Numbered from the stretch's first letter, positions 35,969 to 45,474 are shown. The stretch is DNA of 64,000 nt from Phaeobacter italicus (GCF_001258055.1 NZ_CVRM01000037.1:1-64000), one strand, 5' to 3'. A program made the numbers and translations. Notes: generated by a model not told the origin, from the letters alone.

Positions 35969-38479
35969 ATGACCAGACTGCCCATTGATGATGCCCTGCC
36001 CGAGTTGATCGCTGCCCTGCGCAGCCAGAGCCGTGCCGTTTTGCAGGCCCCACCCGGTGCGGGCAAGACCACTCGGGTGCCGCTGGCGATGCTGGAGGCC
36101 GGGCTGTGCGAGGGGCGCATCATCATGCTGGAGCCCCGCAGGCTCGCGGCACGCGCAGCAGCAGAGCGCATGGCCGATACATTGGGCGAACGGGTTGGCC
36201 AGACGGTCGGCTACCGGATCCGGGGCGAGGCAAAGACCAGCGCCGCCACCCGCATTGAGGTGGTGACAGAGGGTATCCTGACGCGGATGCTGCAGTCTGA
36301 TCCCGATTTGCCCGATGTTGGCGCGGTCATCTTTGACGAATTTCACGAACGCTCGCTCAATGCCGATTTCGGTCTCGCGCTTTGCTTGGAGGTCGCAGGA
36401 GCGCTGCGCGACGACCTGATGCTGCTGGCGATGTCCGCAACGCTGGATGCCGCACCCGTGGCAGAGCTGATGAAGGCGCCGCTGGTGACCTCCGAGGGGC
36501 GCAGCTATCCGGTAGAGACCCGCTGGCTCGACGCGCCGCTTCCTGCTGACACGCGCACAGGCCGCGGGCCGCGCAGGTTGGATGCGCTGGTGGATCTGGT
36601 GGTGCGGGCAGAGGCCGAAACCCGCCCACCCGGCTCTGGCAGCACAGGCGGGTCCGAAGCCAAAGGGGGCGGCATTCTGGTGTTCCTTCCCGGCGAGGGA
36701 GAGATCCGCAAAGCCGCTGCTGCGCTTGCCTCTCGCCTGCCCGGTGACTGCGTGGTGCGCCCCCTGTTTGGCGCGCTCCCCTTTGCCGAACAGCGCGCCG
36801 CCATTCAACCCGATGCCAAACTGCGCAAGGTGGTGCTGGCGACGTCGATCGCGGAAACCTCGCTGACGATTCAGGATGTGCGCGTGGTGGTGGACATGGG
36901 GCTGGCCCGGCGCAGCCGGTTTGATCCCGGCTCTGGCATGTCGCGGCTGGTGACCGAACGTGTGACCCGCGCCGAAGCCACCCAGCGGCAGGGGCGTGCG
37001 GGCCGTGTGGCAGAGGGCACCTGTTACCGCCTTTGGACCAAGGGCGAGGAAGGCGCGTTGGCCGCCTTTCCCCCGGCAGAAATTCAGGCCGCCGACCTTT
37101 CCGGGCTCGCGCTGGAGCTGGCCTTGTGGGGGGCTGAGCCGGGGGATCTGCCATTTCTGACCCCTCCTCCCGATGGTGCGTTGAAGGAGGCGCAGGCGCT
37201 ACTGCAGATGCTGGGTGCATTGGATCAACGCAACCGGATCACCGACCATGGGCGCGCGCTGGCAAAACTGCCACTGCATCCACGGCTGGCCCATATGCTG
37301 CAACGTCACGGTGCCGAGGCTGCACCGCTTGCGGCCCTGATGGCAGAGCGCGATCCTTTGCGCGGTGCACCTGTCGATCTGGCCCTGCGGCTGGAGGCGC
37401 TGCGAGATCCCAAAGCCTTTCTCCGCAAGCGCCGCTATCAGCTGAACCTGCCTGCGACAGACCGCATCAAGAGCGAAGCCAAACGGCTGACCCGGCAGGC
37501 GGGTGTGTCAGGATCCGCATCAGTGCCGGGCGCCCGCCCTGCGGTGATGGCAGCGGCGGCTTATCCCGATCGCATCGGCCAGCGGCGCAAGGGGGAAGCG
37601 CCACGCTATGTCCTTTCCGGTGGCAAGGGCGCGGTTCTGCCGGATGACGACCCGCTGGCCGCTCCACCGTTCATTGTGGCGCTGGACAGCGACGGCAACC
37701 CGCGCGAGGCCCGGCTGAGGCTGGCCGCACAGATCACCCTGTCAGAGCTGCGAGAGGCATTTGCCGACCAGATCCGAACCGAAAACACCTGCCACTGGTC
37801 AAAACGTGATCGACGGGTCGTCGCACGCAGGCAGCAATGTCTGGGCGCGGTGGTTCTGGACGACCAGATCTGGAAAGACGTTCCAGCGGATGTAGTGGCC
37901 ACCGCAATGCTGGAGGGGGTGCGCGATCTGGGGCTGCGCCTGAGCGGCGCAGCGGCGCGCTTTGTTGCGCGGGTCCGTCTGGTTGGCGAGGCAGGCGAAG
38001 ACCTGCCGGATTTCAGCGACAGCGCCCTTCTGGACAGTCTGGAGGATTGGCTCCTGCCGATGCTGGAAGGGGTGCGCAGCGCGGACGACTGGAAACGGTT
38101 TGATCCGCTGCCCGCCCTGCGCGCCGCGCTCAACTGGGAGCAGACGCAGCGGCTTGACCAGCTTGCGCCACCGCATTTCACCACGCCGCTTGGACGCAAG
38201 CTGCCGATTGATTACGGCCAGGATATTCCCGAAATCTCTGTCCGCCTGCAGGAGATGTTCGGAGTGACCCGCCATCCGACGGTCGCCAACACGCCGCTGA
38301 AGGTGACGTTGTTGTCGCCGGCGCAGCGTCCGATCCAGATCACCCGCGACCTGCCGGGGTTCTGGTCTGGCTCCTACGCCGACGTGCGCAAGGACATGCG
38401 CGCCCAGTATCCCAAACACCCCTGGCCCGAAGACCCGACCGTTGCGGACCCCACTTTGCGTGCAAAACCACGAAAGTGA
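35969..38479 (+). CDS. hrpB: ATP-dependent helicase HrpB
   Basis: A DEAH-box RNA helicase-like protein, 836 residues, the usual length. Motif I is APPGAGKTTRV (residues 27-37), motif II is DEFHERS (123-129), and motif VI is RQGRAGRVAEGTCYRLW. The HrpB-specific C-terminal domain ends LPGFWSGSYADVRKDMRAQYPKHPWPEDP. A glycine-rich insert, RPPGSGSTGGSEAKGGG, lies between the two helicase lobes. The physiological substrate is not known in any alphaproteobacterium to my knowledge. Confidence 0.96.
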   Translation: MTRLPIDDALPELIAALRSQSRAVLQAPPGAGKTTRVPLAMLEAGLCEGRIIMLEPRRLAARAAAERMADTLGERVGQTVGYRIRGEAKTSAATRIEVVTEGILTRMLQSDPDLPDVGAVIFDEFHERSLNADFGLALCLEVAGALRDDLMLLAMSATLDAAPVAELMKAPLVTSEGRSYPVETRWLDAPLPADTRTGRGPRRLDALVDLVVRAEAETRPPGSGSTGGSEAKGGGILVFLPGEGEIRKAAAALASRLPGDCVVRPLFGALPFAEQRAAIQPDAKLRKVVLATSIAETSLTIQDVRVVVDMGLARRSRFDPGSGMSRLVTERVTRAEATQRQGRAGRVAEGTCYRLWTKGEEGALAAFPPAEIQAADLSGLALELALWGAEPGDLPFLTPPPDGALKEAQALLQMLGALDQRNRITDHGRALAKLPLHPRLAHMLQRHGAEAAPLAALMAERDPLRGAPVDLALRLEALRDPKAFLRKRRYQLNLPATDRIKSEAKRLTRQAGVSGSASVPGARPAVMAAAAYPDRIGQRRKGEAPRYVLSGGKGAVLPDDDPLAAPPFIVALDSDGNPREARLRLAAQITLSELREAFADQIRTENTCHWSKRDRRVVARRQQCLGAVVLDDQIWKDVPADVVATAMLEGVRDLGLRLSGAAARFVARVRLVGEAGEDLPDFSDSALLDSLEDWLLPMLEGVRSADDWKRFDPLPALRAALNWEQTQRLDQLAPPHFTTPLGRKLPIDYGQDIPEISVRLQEMFGVTRHPTVANTPLKVTLLSPAQRPIQITRDLPGFWSGSYADVRKDMRAQYPKHPWPEDPTVADPTLRAKPRK

Positions 38480-38575
38480 GCGGCGAAACCCACAAACCCA
38501 CACGCATGAACGCCTAAATTCGGTCAAAAACTGGTGAAAACTGTCAGTTTGATCGATTTTTGTGGGTGGACCCTC

Positions 38576-38605
38576 TTGAATTTCACTCAGGAGCCGCAAG
38601 ATAAT
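38576..38605 (+). promoter_or_regulatory. Sigma70-type promoter for the NUDIX gene
   Basis: TTGAAT at 38576-38581, 18-base spacer, GATAAT at 38600-38605, 52 bases before the start codon at 38657. Confidence 0.5.
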
Positions 38606-38656
38606 AGGCTTGATTAGCGAGTGGCCAGTTTTCATGGCCCGGAAAGCCGAGCAGTA

Positions 38657-39115
38657 ATGAAACCCCTTCTGTCTTCCGCCTGGGAAGAGTTCCTCAGACC
38701 TATGATTTTACGACCCAAGAGATTGCAGGTCGCAGCCCTGTGCTATCGCCAGGGTGAGGCGGGCAAAGAGGTGTTGATGATCACCAGCCGCGGCACCGGC
38801 CGCTGGATCGTTCCCAAGGGCTGGCCGATCAAGGGCAAGACCGGATCCCAATCTGCGCTGCAGGAAGCCTGGGAAGAAGCAGGCGTGATCAAGGCGCAGG
38901 TCGAAGACGAACCAACCGGCAGCTATGATTATCTCAAGCAGCGTGACAATGGCACAGGCGAGATGGTGGAAACCCTCGTCTACAAGGTGCGTGTGCGCGA
39001 GCTTGCCAAGAACTACCCCGAGCGCGACGAGCGCATCCGGGAATGGATGTCGCCCCAAAAGGCGGCCGACCTTGTGGCCGAACCGGAACTGAGCGCGTTG
39101 CTGCGCGCATTGTAA
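38657..39115 (+). CDS. NUDIX hydrolase
   Basis: A 152-residue NUDIX-fold hydrolase of the diphosphoinositol-polyphosphate-like branch. The box is GWPIKGKTGSQSALQEAWEEAGV. Against GX5EX7REUXEEXGU the first Glu is Lys and the Arg is Gln, while the metal-binding EE and final G are kept. GRWIVPKGWP is typical of the branch. The start at MKPLLSSAWEE is preferred to the ATG 12 codons upstream. It precedes the phosphate permease by 90 bases on the same strand. Confidence 0.85.
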   Translation: MKPLLSSAWEEFLRPMILRPKRLQVAALCYRQGEAGKEVLMITSRGTGRWIVPKGWPIKGKTGSQSALQEAWEEAGVIKAQVEDEPTGSYDYLKQRDNGTGEMVETLVYKVRVRELAKNYPERDERIREWMSPQKAADLVAEPELSALLRAL

Positions 39116-39205
39116 CGGTTTGACGGCAGTTTCATGACGAAACCCTTGCGTATTGCGCAAGGGACCATTAGGCGCGTGCTCAATTCTAGAATCGGGACTG
39201 AGACA

Positions 39206-40687
39206 ATGAGCGACGCACCTGAGCGACCGCAATGGAAAACTCTTGACCGGGATCTGAACCGGATCTCTCAACTGGAACTGGCAACGGCCTATGTTTCGCG
39301 CCCCCTGGTGGCGCCGGGCATCGCGCTGGTCTTTATCGTGCTGGCAGGCGTCGGCGCGGCCGTCTTCCTGGGGTCTGCACCCACCAATTTCGTCGTTGTA
39401 GCTGCCGCAGCCTTTGGCGCCTACATGGCGCTGAACATCGGCGCAAACGATGTGGCCAACAACATGGGCCCGGCTGTGGGCGCCAATGCGCTGACCATGG
39501 GCGGCGCCATCGTGATCGCAGCCCTCGCCGAAAGCGCAGGCGCGCTGTTGGCCGGTGGCGATGTGGTGTCGACCATTTCCAAAGGCATCATCGACCCCTC
39601 GGGTGTCTCCAGCGCGGAGATCTTTATCTGGGCAATGATGGCGGCGCTGATTTCCTCGGCGCTTTGGGTGAACCTCGCAACCTGGGTTGGCGCCCCGGTT
39701 TCGACCACCCACTCGGTTGTGGGCGGCGTCATGGGCGCGGGCATCGCGGCTGCGGGCTTTGGCGCGGTGAATTGGCCCACGATGAGCAAGATCGCTGCCA
39801 GCTGGGTGATCTCGCCCGTTCTGGGCGGCGTGATCGCTGCGGCCTTTCTCGCCTTTATCAAGGCCAAGATCATCTATCAGGACGACAAGATCGCAGCTGC
39901 GCGCCGCTGGGTGCCGGTGCTGGTGGGGATCATGGCGGGTGCCTTTGCGACCTATCTCGCGCTCAAGGGCCTGAAGAAAATCGTCAAGATCGACCTGGAG
40001 ATTGCCCTGCTGATCGGCGCAACCGTGGGGGGTCTGAGCTATGTGATCACCGCACCGCTGATCAAGCGCCAGTCGGAAGGTATGGAAAACCGCAACAAGT
40101 CGCTCAAGGCGCTGTTTGCCCTGCCGCTTGTCATTTCCGCAACGCTGCTGTCCTTTGCGCATGGCGCAAATGATGTGGCCAATGCGGTTGGTCCGCTGGC
40201 GGCAATTGTCCACACCGCCCAGTTTGGTGACATCGCAGCCAAAGTCACCATCCCGACCTGGGTGATGGTGATCGGCGCCTTCGGGATCTCCTTTGGCCTG
40301 TTCCTGTTCGGCCCCAAGCTGATCCGCATGGTGGGCAGTCAGATCACCAAACTGAATCCGATGCGCGCCTACTGCGTGTCGCTTTCCGCTGCCATCACCG
40401 TGATCGTGGCGAGCTGGCTGGGCCTGCCCGTGTCATCGACCCACATCGCGGTGGGCGCGGTGTTTGGCGTCGGCTTCTTCCGGGAATGGCACATGGAACG
40501 CCGCCTGAAGCGGACCTCTGCCAGCCGCCCTGCGGAAAAACGGATCGCGCCGGAAGAGCGCCGCCGCCGCAAGCTGGTGCGCCGCAGCCATTTCATGACC
40601 ATTGTGGCCGCCTGGGTCATCACGGTGCCTGCTGCGGCCCTGCTGTCTGGCTGCGTGTTCCTGGTGCTGAGTGCAATCGCGCTCTGA
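39206..40687 (+). CDS. Inorganic phosphate transporter, Pit family
   Basis: A 493-residue inner-membrane permease for phosphate, probably as a metal-phosphate complex driven by protons. The duplicated signature is clear: NIGANDVANNMGPAVGA in the first half and FAHGANDVANAVGPLA in the second, with VSTTHSVVGGVMG and VSSTHIAVGAVFG as paired elements. About ten membrane helices are visible. A soluble loop of Arg/Lys-rich sequence lies before the last helix. The start at MSDAPERPQW is preferred. A very strong terminator follows. Confidence 0.93.
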   Translation: MSDAPERPQWKTLDRDLNRISQLELATAYVSRPLVAPGIALVFIVLAGVGAAVFLGSAPTNFVVVAAAAFGAYMALNIGANDVANNMGPAVGANALTMGGAIVIAALAESAGALLAGGDVVSTISKGIIDPSGVSSAEIFIWAMMAALISSALWVNLATWVGAPVSTTHSVVGGVMGAGIAAAGFGAVNWPTMSKIAASWVISPVLGGVIAAAFLAFIKAKIIYQDDKIAAARRWVPVLVGIMAGAFATYLALKGLKKIVKIDLEIALLIGATVGGLSYVITAPLIKRQSEGMENRNKSLKALFALPLVISATLLSFAHGANDVANAVGPLAAIVHTAQFGDIAAKVTIPTWVMVIGAFGISFGLFLFGPKLIRMVGSQITKLNPMRAYCVSLSAAITVIVASWLGLPVSSTHIAVGAVFGVGFFREWHMERRLKRTSASRPAEKRIAPEERRRRKLVRRSHFMTIVAAWVITVPAAALLSGCVFLVLSAIAL

Positions 40688-40709
40688 TCTCTGCCAGAGC
40701 GAAACAACG

Positions 40710-40749
40710 AAAAACCGCCGCATCACCCCGATGCGGCGGTTTTTTTTGT
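40710..40749 (+). terminator. Strong terminator after the Pit gene
   Basis: AAAAACCGCCGCATC/GATGCGGCGGTTTTT, a 15-bp stem (40710-40724 and 40730-40744) followed by TTTT. Confidence 0.95.
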
Positions 40750-40823
40750 GCGCTGATTAAGGGGCAGCCTATGCAAGGCAGCGGCCCTGCCCCTTTCATG
40801 TCGGGACAGGAGCGCCTGATGGC

Positions 40824-41750
40824 TTAGCTGCCGAGGCAGTAGCGCATGATCGCCTTTTGCGCATGCAAACGGTTTTCCGCCTCGTCAAAGATCACCGACT
40901 GCGGCCCGTCCATCACGGCGCTTGTCACTTCTTCCTCGCGGTGGGCCGGCAGGCAGTGCATGAACAGCGCATCCGGCTTGGCCTGCGCCATCAGCGCCTC
41001 GTTCACCTGATAGCTGCGCAGCATGTTGTGGCGGCGCTCCTTGGAGGACTGGCTGTCGTGCATGGAAACCCAAGTGTCCGCCACCACGAGATCCGCCCCT
41101 TCGACAGCCTTGTTCACGTCGCGTTCAATGATGATCTGCGAGCCTGCCTTGCGGGCGAGGCCAACGAATTCCTCTTCGGGATCAAGTTGCGCCGGACCCG
41201 TGAAGGTCAGATCAAATCCAAACTGACCGGCGGCGTGGATGAAGGAGGCGCAGACATTGTTGCCATCGCCACACCAGACCACCTTCTTGCCCTTGATGGA
41301 GCCGCGATGTTCCTCGTAGGTGAGCACATCTGCCATGATCTGGCAGGGGTGGGTACGGTCGGTCAGCCCGTTGATGACCGGCACGCTGGCGTATTCGGCC
41401 ATTTCGGTCAGCACGGTTTCGTCAAAGGTCCGGATCATGATCATGTCGACATACCGCGACAGCACGCGCGCGGTGTCAGCAATGGTTTCGCCGTGCCCCA
41501 GCTGCATGTCATTGCCTGACAGCACCATCGTCTGCCCCCCCATCTGGCGCACACCAACATCAAAGGAAACGCGCGTCCGGGTCGAGGGTTTTTCAAAAAT
41601 CAGCGCGACCATGCGGTCCTTGAGCGGCTGTTCGTCATCCAGAGCTGCCTTTGGGCGCCCCTGGCGGGCGTCCTTGGTGATCCGGGCCTGATCGATGATG
41701 GCGCGCAGATCAGCGGCGTCGGTTTTGTGAATATCGAGAAAATGGTTCAT
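40824..41750 (-). CDS. argF: Ornithine carbamoyltransferase
   Basis: Makes citrulline from ornithine and carbamoyl phosphate in arginine synthesis. The 308-residue protein has the carbamoyl-phosphate site [12 protein letters not shown], the HPCQIMAD motif and the ornithine-binding [23 protein letters not shown] is the proper start. It is second in an operon with argD, 109 bases downstream, across a GC-rich hairpin. Confidence 0.97.
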   Translation of the reverse strand: MNHFLDIHKTDAADLRAIIDQARITKDARQGRPKAALDDEQPLKDRMVALIFEKPSTRTRVSFDVGVRQMGGQTMVLSGNDMQLGHGETIADTARVLSRYVDMIMIRTFDETVLTEMAEYASVPVINGLTDRTHPCQIMADVLTYEEHRGSIKGKKVVWCGDGNNVCASFIHAAGQFGFDLTFTGPAQLDPEEEFVGLARKAGSQIIIERDVNKAVEGADLVVADTWVSMHDSQSSKERRHNMLRSYQVNEALMAQAKPDALFMHCLPAHREEEVTSAVMDGPQSVIFDEAENRLHAQKAIMRYCLGS

Positions 41751-41811
41751 GTCGGATATCGCTTTCGGTTGTCCTGGCAGGCCCCAACGGCCCTGCCCGT
41801 CTCCGGCTATG

Positions 41812-41853
41812 GCGGGGGCCAGCCCCCGCACCCCCGGAGTATTTGGGGAAAGA
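41812..41853 (-). repeat. GC-rich hairpin between argD and argF
   Basis: GCGGGGG-CCAG-CCCCCGC (41812-41829) followed by CACCCCCGGAGTATTTGGGG and AAAGATGATG. I recall hairpin-plus-GGAGTATTT tails like this between many Rhodobacteraceae genes, so it is probably a dispersed repeat that acts as a processing or attenuation point. Confidence 0.6.
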
Positions 41854-41859
41854 TGATGC

Positions 41860-43038
41860 TCAGGCCTTGGCCGCAACAGCCGTCGCGGCGCGATCCAGAC
41901 GGGCATAGGCCTCGTCGATGTCATCATCGGTGAGCGTCAGTGGCGGCAGCAGGCGGATGACATTATCCGCAGCCGGGACGGTGACCACTTCGTTGTCATA
42001 GCCTGCATTGACCACATCGATATTGGGCGCCACGCATTTCAGACCCAGCATGAGGCCGGTGCCACGCACCTCTTCGAACACCTCGGGGTGGGAGGCCACA
42101 AGACCCTCGAGTTTCTGGCGCAGCAGGCCTGCCTTGCGGTTCACCTCGGCCAGAAAGGCCGGGTCGCTGACGTGATCCATCACGGCACAGCCTACCGCGC
42201 AGCCCAGCGGGTTGCCGCCATAGGTGGAGCCGTGGGTGCCTGCGGTCATGCCGCTCGCGGCCTCTTCTGTTGCAAGCACAGCGCCCAGCGGGAAGCCGCC
42301 ACCGATGCCTTTGGCAACCATCATGATGTCGGGGGTAATGCCCGCCCATTCATGAGCAAACAGTTTGCCCGTGCGCCCAACACCGCATTGGACTTCGTCC
42401 AGGATCAAGAGCAGACCGTGGGCGTCGCAGATCTGGCGCAGCGCCTTGAGTTCGGCATCCGGCACCGGGCGAATGCCACCCTCGCCCTGCACCGGCTCGA
42501 TCAGGATTGCGGCGGTCTTGTCAGAGATTGCATTGGTCACGCCATCAAGATCCCCGAAGGTGAGATGCACAAAACCGGGCAACATGGGGCCAAAGCCCTT
42601 GGTCATCTTTTCCGAACCGGCCGCAGAGATCCCGGCAGAGGAGCGACCGTGGAAAGAGCCTGAAAACGTGATAATTTCCACCCGTTCTGGCTGGCCCTTT
42701 TCGTAGAAATATTTCCGCGCCATCTTCACGGCGAGTTCACAGGATTCGGTGCCGGAGTTGGTGAAGAACACGGTGTCGGCAAAGCTGTGCTCTACCAGCC
42801 GATCCGCCAGCGCCTGCTGTTGGGGGATGTGATAGAGATTGGAGACATGCCAGAGGTTTTCAGCTTGCTCGCTCAGCGCCTTGACCAGCGCCGGATGGGC
42901 ATGGCCGAGCGCATTGACAGCAATTCCCGCAGCAAGATCCAGAAAACGTCGCCCATCGGCCTCGATCAGCCAGGCGCCCTCGCCCTTCACAAAGCTGAGG
43001 GGCGCGCGGTTATAGGTCGGCAGAACGGACGGGATCAT
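41860..43038 (-). CDS. argD: Acetylornithine aminotransferase
   Basis: A class III PLP aminotransferase of 392 residues that converts N-acetylglutamate semialdehyde to N-acetylornithine, possibly also the succinyl-DAP step of lysine synthesis. [34 protein letters not shown] and the cofactor lysine in [18 protein letters not shown] are present. [17 protein letters not shown] with a strong AGGAGG is the right start. The 417-base gap upstream holds a small Arg-rich reading frame. Confidence 0.96.
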   Translation of the reverse strand: MIPSVLPTYNRAPLSFVKGEGAWLIEADGRRFLDLAAGIAVNALGHAHPALVKALSEQAENLWHVSNLYHIPQQQALADRLVEHSFADTVFFTNSGTESCELAVKMARKYFYEKGQPERVEIITFSGSFHGRSSAGISAAGSEKMTKGFGPMLPGFVHLTFGDLDGVTNAISDKTAAILIEPVQGEGGIRPVPDAELKALRQICDAHGLLLILDEVQCGVGRTGKLFAHEWAGITPDIMMVAKGIGGGFPLGAVLATEEAASGMTAGTHGSTYGGNPLGCAVGCAVMDHVSDPAFLAEVNRKAGLLRQKLEGLVASHPEVFEEVRGTGLMLGLKCVAPNIDVVNAGYDNEVVTVPAADNVIRLLPPLTLTDDDIDEAYARLDRAATAVAAKA

Positions 43039-43159
43039 CTGGATCCTCCTTTTAACAATGGTGGGCCAAGCAGTGACGCAGCAACAGGCCCGGGTCAACG
43101 GTTTTGGAACGAGAGAGAAAGAGGGGCCACAGAGGGGCGGTGATCACAAAAGACATCGG

Positions 43160-43176
43160 CGTACCGGAGCCTGTCC
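43160..43176 (-). promoter_or_regulatory. Hairpin after the leader reading frame
   Basis: ACCGGA-CAGGC-TCCGGT on the minus strand, a six-bp GC-rich stem, 11 bases after the stop of the small reading frame. TTTT follows 11 bases later. Just beyond the stem, ACGCCGATGTC nearly repeats ACGCCGACGTC from the Arg codons. Confidence 0.35.
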
Positions 43177-43186
43177 GGTCGAACAC

Positions 43187-43240
43187 TTAGGCGCGCAGAC
43201 GTCGGCGTCGCAGCTGGGTGATATGTGCAAAGGTGATCAT
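43187..43240 (-). CDS. Candidate arginine leader peptide upstream of argD
   Basis: A 17-codon frame encoding MITFAHITQLRRRRLRA, starting six bases after a GGAG. Four consecutive Arg codons (CGA CGC CGA CGT) and a fifth (CGC) two codons later are followed at once by Ala and TAA. CGA is normally rare in such GC-rich genomes. The stop is 148 bases before the argD start, on the same strand. A cluster of codons for the end product just before a biosynthetic gene is the classical form of an attenuator leader. Translation and regulation are inferred, not shown. An ATG four codons upstream is in frame but has a poorer ribosome site. Confidence 0.5.
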   Translation of the reverse strand: MITFAHITQLRRRRLRA

Positions 43241-43455
43241 GAGTGGCTCCATAACGGAGGAAGTGGCGAAAGAAAAGCCAAATTTGCCACCGCAAACCAA
43301 CAGAATGAGCGAGCAGCGTTCCAGTTTGCCCAAATCCATGCGCCACTTTGGCAGAGTGATGCCCGTTCTGACAGAGACCACCGCCTGGCCCGGTTCACGG
43401 CGGCTGCCACATTGCCTGCTTGCCAAGGCCGCAACGGCAGGGCAACGCTGCATTC

Positions 43456-44391
43456 ATGACAACGCGCGCCCTTCTCAACACACCTCAGAACCCCGCATTG
43501 GCGGCGGCTCTTATTTTGCTGGCCACAGTCTTCATCGCGGCAACGACGCTGATCGCCAAGGCGCTTGGCACCGTTGCGGCCGGGCCTGCGCTGCATCCGT
43601 TGCAGATCAGCTTTGGGCGGTTTCTCTTTGCCTTTCTTGCGATCACCGCTGTGGTTGCCATCCGCAGACCGCGATTTGTGTCCCCCCATTGGGGGCTGCA
43701 TCTGGGGCGGACCAGCTTTGGCTGGTTGGGGGTGACGCTGATGTTTGCATCTGTCGCCTATATTCCGCTCGCAGATGCGACGGCGATCACCTTTCTCAAT
43801 CCGGTGTTTGGCATGTTGCTGGCCATACCGCTGCTGGGAGAGCGCGTCGGCCCCTGGCGGTGGGCTGCCGCCGCGATTGCGCTGGTCGGGGCGATGATCC
43901 TGTTGCGCCCGACCCCGGCGAGTTTTCAGCCCGCAAGCCTGCTTGCGCTGGCTGCGGCGATGGTGATGGGCTTGGAGCTGATCTTTATCAAGCGGCTTGC
44001 CGGGCGGGAACGCCCCCTGCAGATCCTGTGGTTCAACAATATGCTGGGATGTGGAATTGCCAGCGTTGCGGTGCTGGCGGTCTGGCAGACACCAACAGCG
44101 GCGCAATGGGGATTGCTGGCAGCTTTGGGTCTGCTGATGGCCTGCGCACAAGGGTGTTTCATCAACGGCATGGCGCGGGCGGATGCGTCATTTGTCGCGC
44201 CATTCAGCTATGCAACGCTGATCTTTGCCACGGTTTATGATCTGCTGTTCTTTGCGATGGCGCCTGATTGGATCACCGTGTCTGGGGCCGGGGTCATTCT
44301 GGCAGGCGCCGCGCTTCTTGCCTGGCGGGAGGGACGCCAGCGCCCCTCAGCCCAGCCACCGAGCGGCGGTGATCAGGATTTCAGCCGGTAG
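43456..44391 (+). CDS. DMT-family (EamA) transporter
   Basis: A 311-residue inner-membrane protein with ten predicted helices as two EamA repeats (about 15-140 and 155-290). The first repeat ends FLNPVFGMLLAIPLLGERV and the second has ARADASFVAPFSYATLIFATVYDLLFF. Members export amino acids, nucleotides or other metabolites; the substrate is unknown. The start at MTTRALLNTPQ is used. Its 3' end overlaps the convergent ABC-2 permease by 19 bases. Confidence 0.88.
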   Translation: MTTRALLNTPQNPALAAALILLATVFIAATTLIAKALGTVAAGPALHPLQISFGRFLFAFLAITAVVAIRRPRFVSPHWGLHLGRTSFGWLGVTLMFASVAYIPLADATAITFLNPVFGMLLAIPLLGERVGPWRWAAAAIALVGAMILLRPTPASFQPASLLALAAAMVMGLELIFIKRLAGRERPLQILWFNNMLGCGIASVAVLAVWQTPTAAQWGLLAALGLLMACAQGCFINGMARADASFVAPFSYATLIFATVYDLLFFAMAPDWITVSGAGVILAGAALLAWREGRQRPSAQPPSGGDQDFSR

Positions 44392-45185
44392 CCGCTGCGC
44401 AGCATCACCCAGGCCAGAAGACCGATGGCAAAACTGGACACACTGCAGACCGCAAGCCCCAAAAACGGAGAGCTGTCGGAGGTGCCGATAACACCGAATC
44501 GCACCCCGTCGATCAGGTAGAACACCGGGTTCAGATGCGACGCGACGCGCAGAACCGGTGGCAGTGCCTCCACCGAATAGAACGTGCCCGACAGAAAGGC
44601 GAGCGGCGTGACGATGAAATTGGTGATCGCTGCCATCTGGTCGAACTTTTCCGCAAACACCCCGGCCACGATCCCCAAAGCCCCAAGAAACAGCGCACCC
44701 AGAACTACAAAGATCAGGGCGATCATCGGGTGTTGGGGCACCACACCAAGGACCAGCATGATGCCTGTGCCGATCCCCAAAGCAACCAGAACGCCCCGCG
44801 CCACTGCACCCGCCAGATAACCGAGCAAAATCTCAAGCCCGGAGAGCGGCGGCATCAGCGTATCGACGATATTGCCCTGCACCTTGGTGATCACGATGGA
44901 CGAGGAGGTATTGGCAAATGCGTTCTGGATCACCGTCATCATCATGATGCCGGGCGCCAAAAACACGATAAACGGAACGCCCATCACCTCTCCCCTGCTG
45001 GGGCCGATGGCGATATTGAAGATCATCAGGAACAGCGCCGCCGTCACCATTGGCGCCATCAGTGTCTGCGTCCAGACCACCAGAAAGCGGGTGATTTCGC
45101 GCCGGGCAAGCGTGGCGAGCCCCAGCCAGTTCACCTGACCAAAGCGACGTTCGCCAAGGGCAATGGGGGCAGTATCGCGGGGCAT
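44373..45185 (-). CDS. ABC-2 type membrane permease
   Basis: A 270-residue permease of the ABC-2 (YadH/NodJ-like) family with six predicted helices. Diagnostic stretches are PFIVFLAPGIMMMTVIQNAF, and VTPLAFLSGTFYSVEALPP followed by HLNPVFYLIDGVRFG. It needs an ATPase partner, and none is next to it. The ATPase at 49866 is of KpsT type and would expect KpsM, which this is not. It is divergent from gcrA. The start at MPRDTAPI is used. Confidence 0.9.
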   Translation of the reverse strand: MPRDTAPIALGERRFGQVNWLGLATLARREITRFLVVWTQTLMAPMVTAALFLMIFNIAIGPSRGEVMGVPFIVFLAPGIMMMTVIQNAFANTSSSIVITKVQGNIVDTLMPPLSGLEILLGYLAGAVARGVLVALGIGTGIMLVLGVVPQHPMIALIFVVLGALFLGALGIVAGVFAEKFDQMAAITNFIVTPLAFLSGTFYSVEALPPVLRVASHLNPVFYLIDGVRFGVIGTSDSSPFLGLAVCSVSSFAIGLLAWVMLRSGYRLKS

Positions 45186-45376
45186 CTTGGGATCTCCTGC
45201 TGTATTGGTGGGCTTGCAGACTGGCATCACTGCGATTGCCGCCTGTCAAACCACGGGCCGGAACCGGGGGCAAGCGGGTTTCGCAGGCGACAGCCCCTTG
45301 CAAGTCCCGTGCCAATCCTGTGCCAGTTCCATGTATGTAGACTGACCCAAGTGGCCGCCCATATGGCAAGACGCTC

Positions 45377-45404
45377 TTGTAACTCCCTCCGCAGTGATTA
45401 AAAT
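45377..45404 (+). promoter_or_regulatory. Possible sigma70 promoter of gcrA
   Basis: TTGTAA (45377-45382), 16-base spacer, TAAAAT (45399-45404), 71 bases before the gcrA start. No GANTC methylation site lies inside it. Confidence 0.45.
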
Positions 45405-45474
45405 AGGAGATCACTACGGAATTCGATGGCGGCCGCAGGTTCCTGGGGCCGCTTTTAGCTTGGAAAGGCAACAG

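Noticed and set aside
38549-38562. FNR-like site TTTGATCGATTTTT
   Set aside because: Only the left half-site matches; the right half lacks ATCAA.
38708-40213. Minus-strand open frame of 501 codons
   Set aside because: It is antisense to the NUDIX and Pit genes, His/Arg-rich and without motifs.
44373-45185. ABC-2 permease as the missing KpsM
   Set aside because: Its motifs (FLSGTFYSVEALPP, HLNPVFYLIDGVR) are of the YadH type, and it is on the other strand, 5 kb from kpsT.
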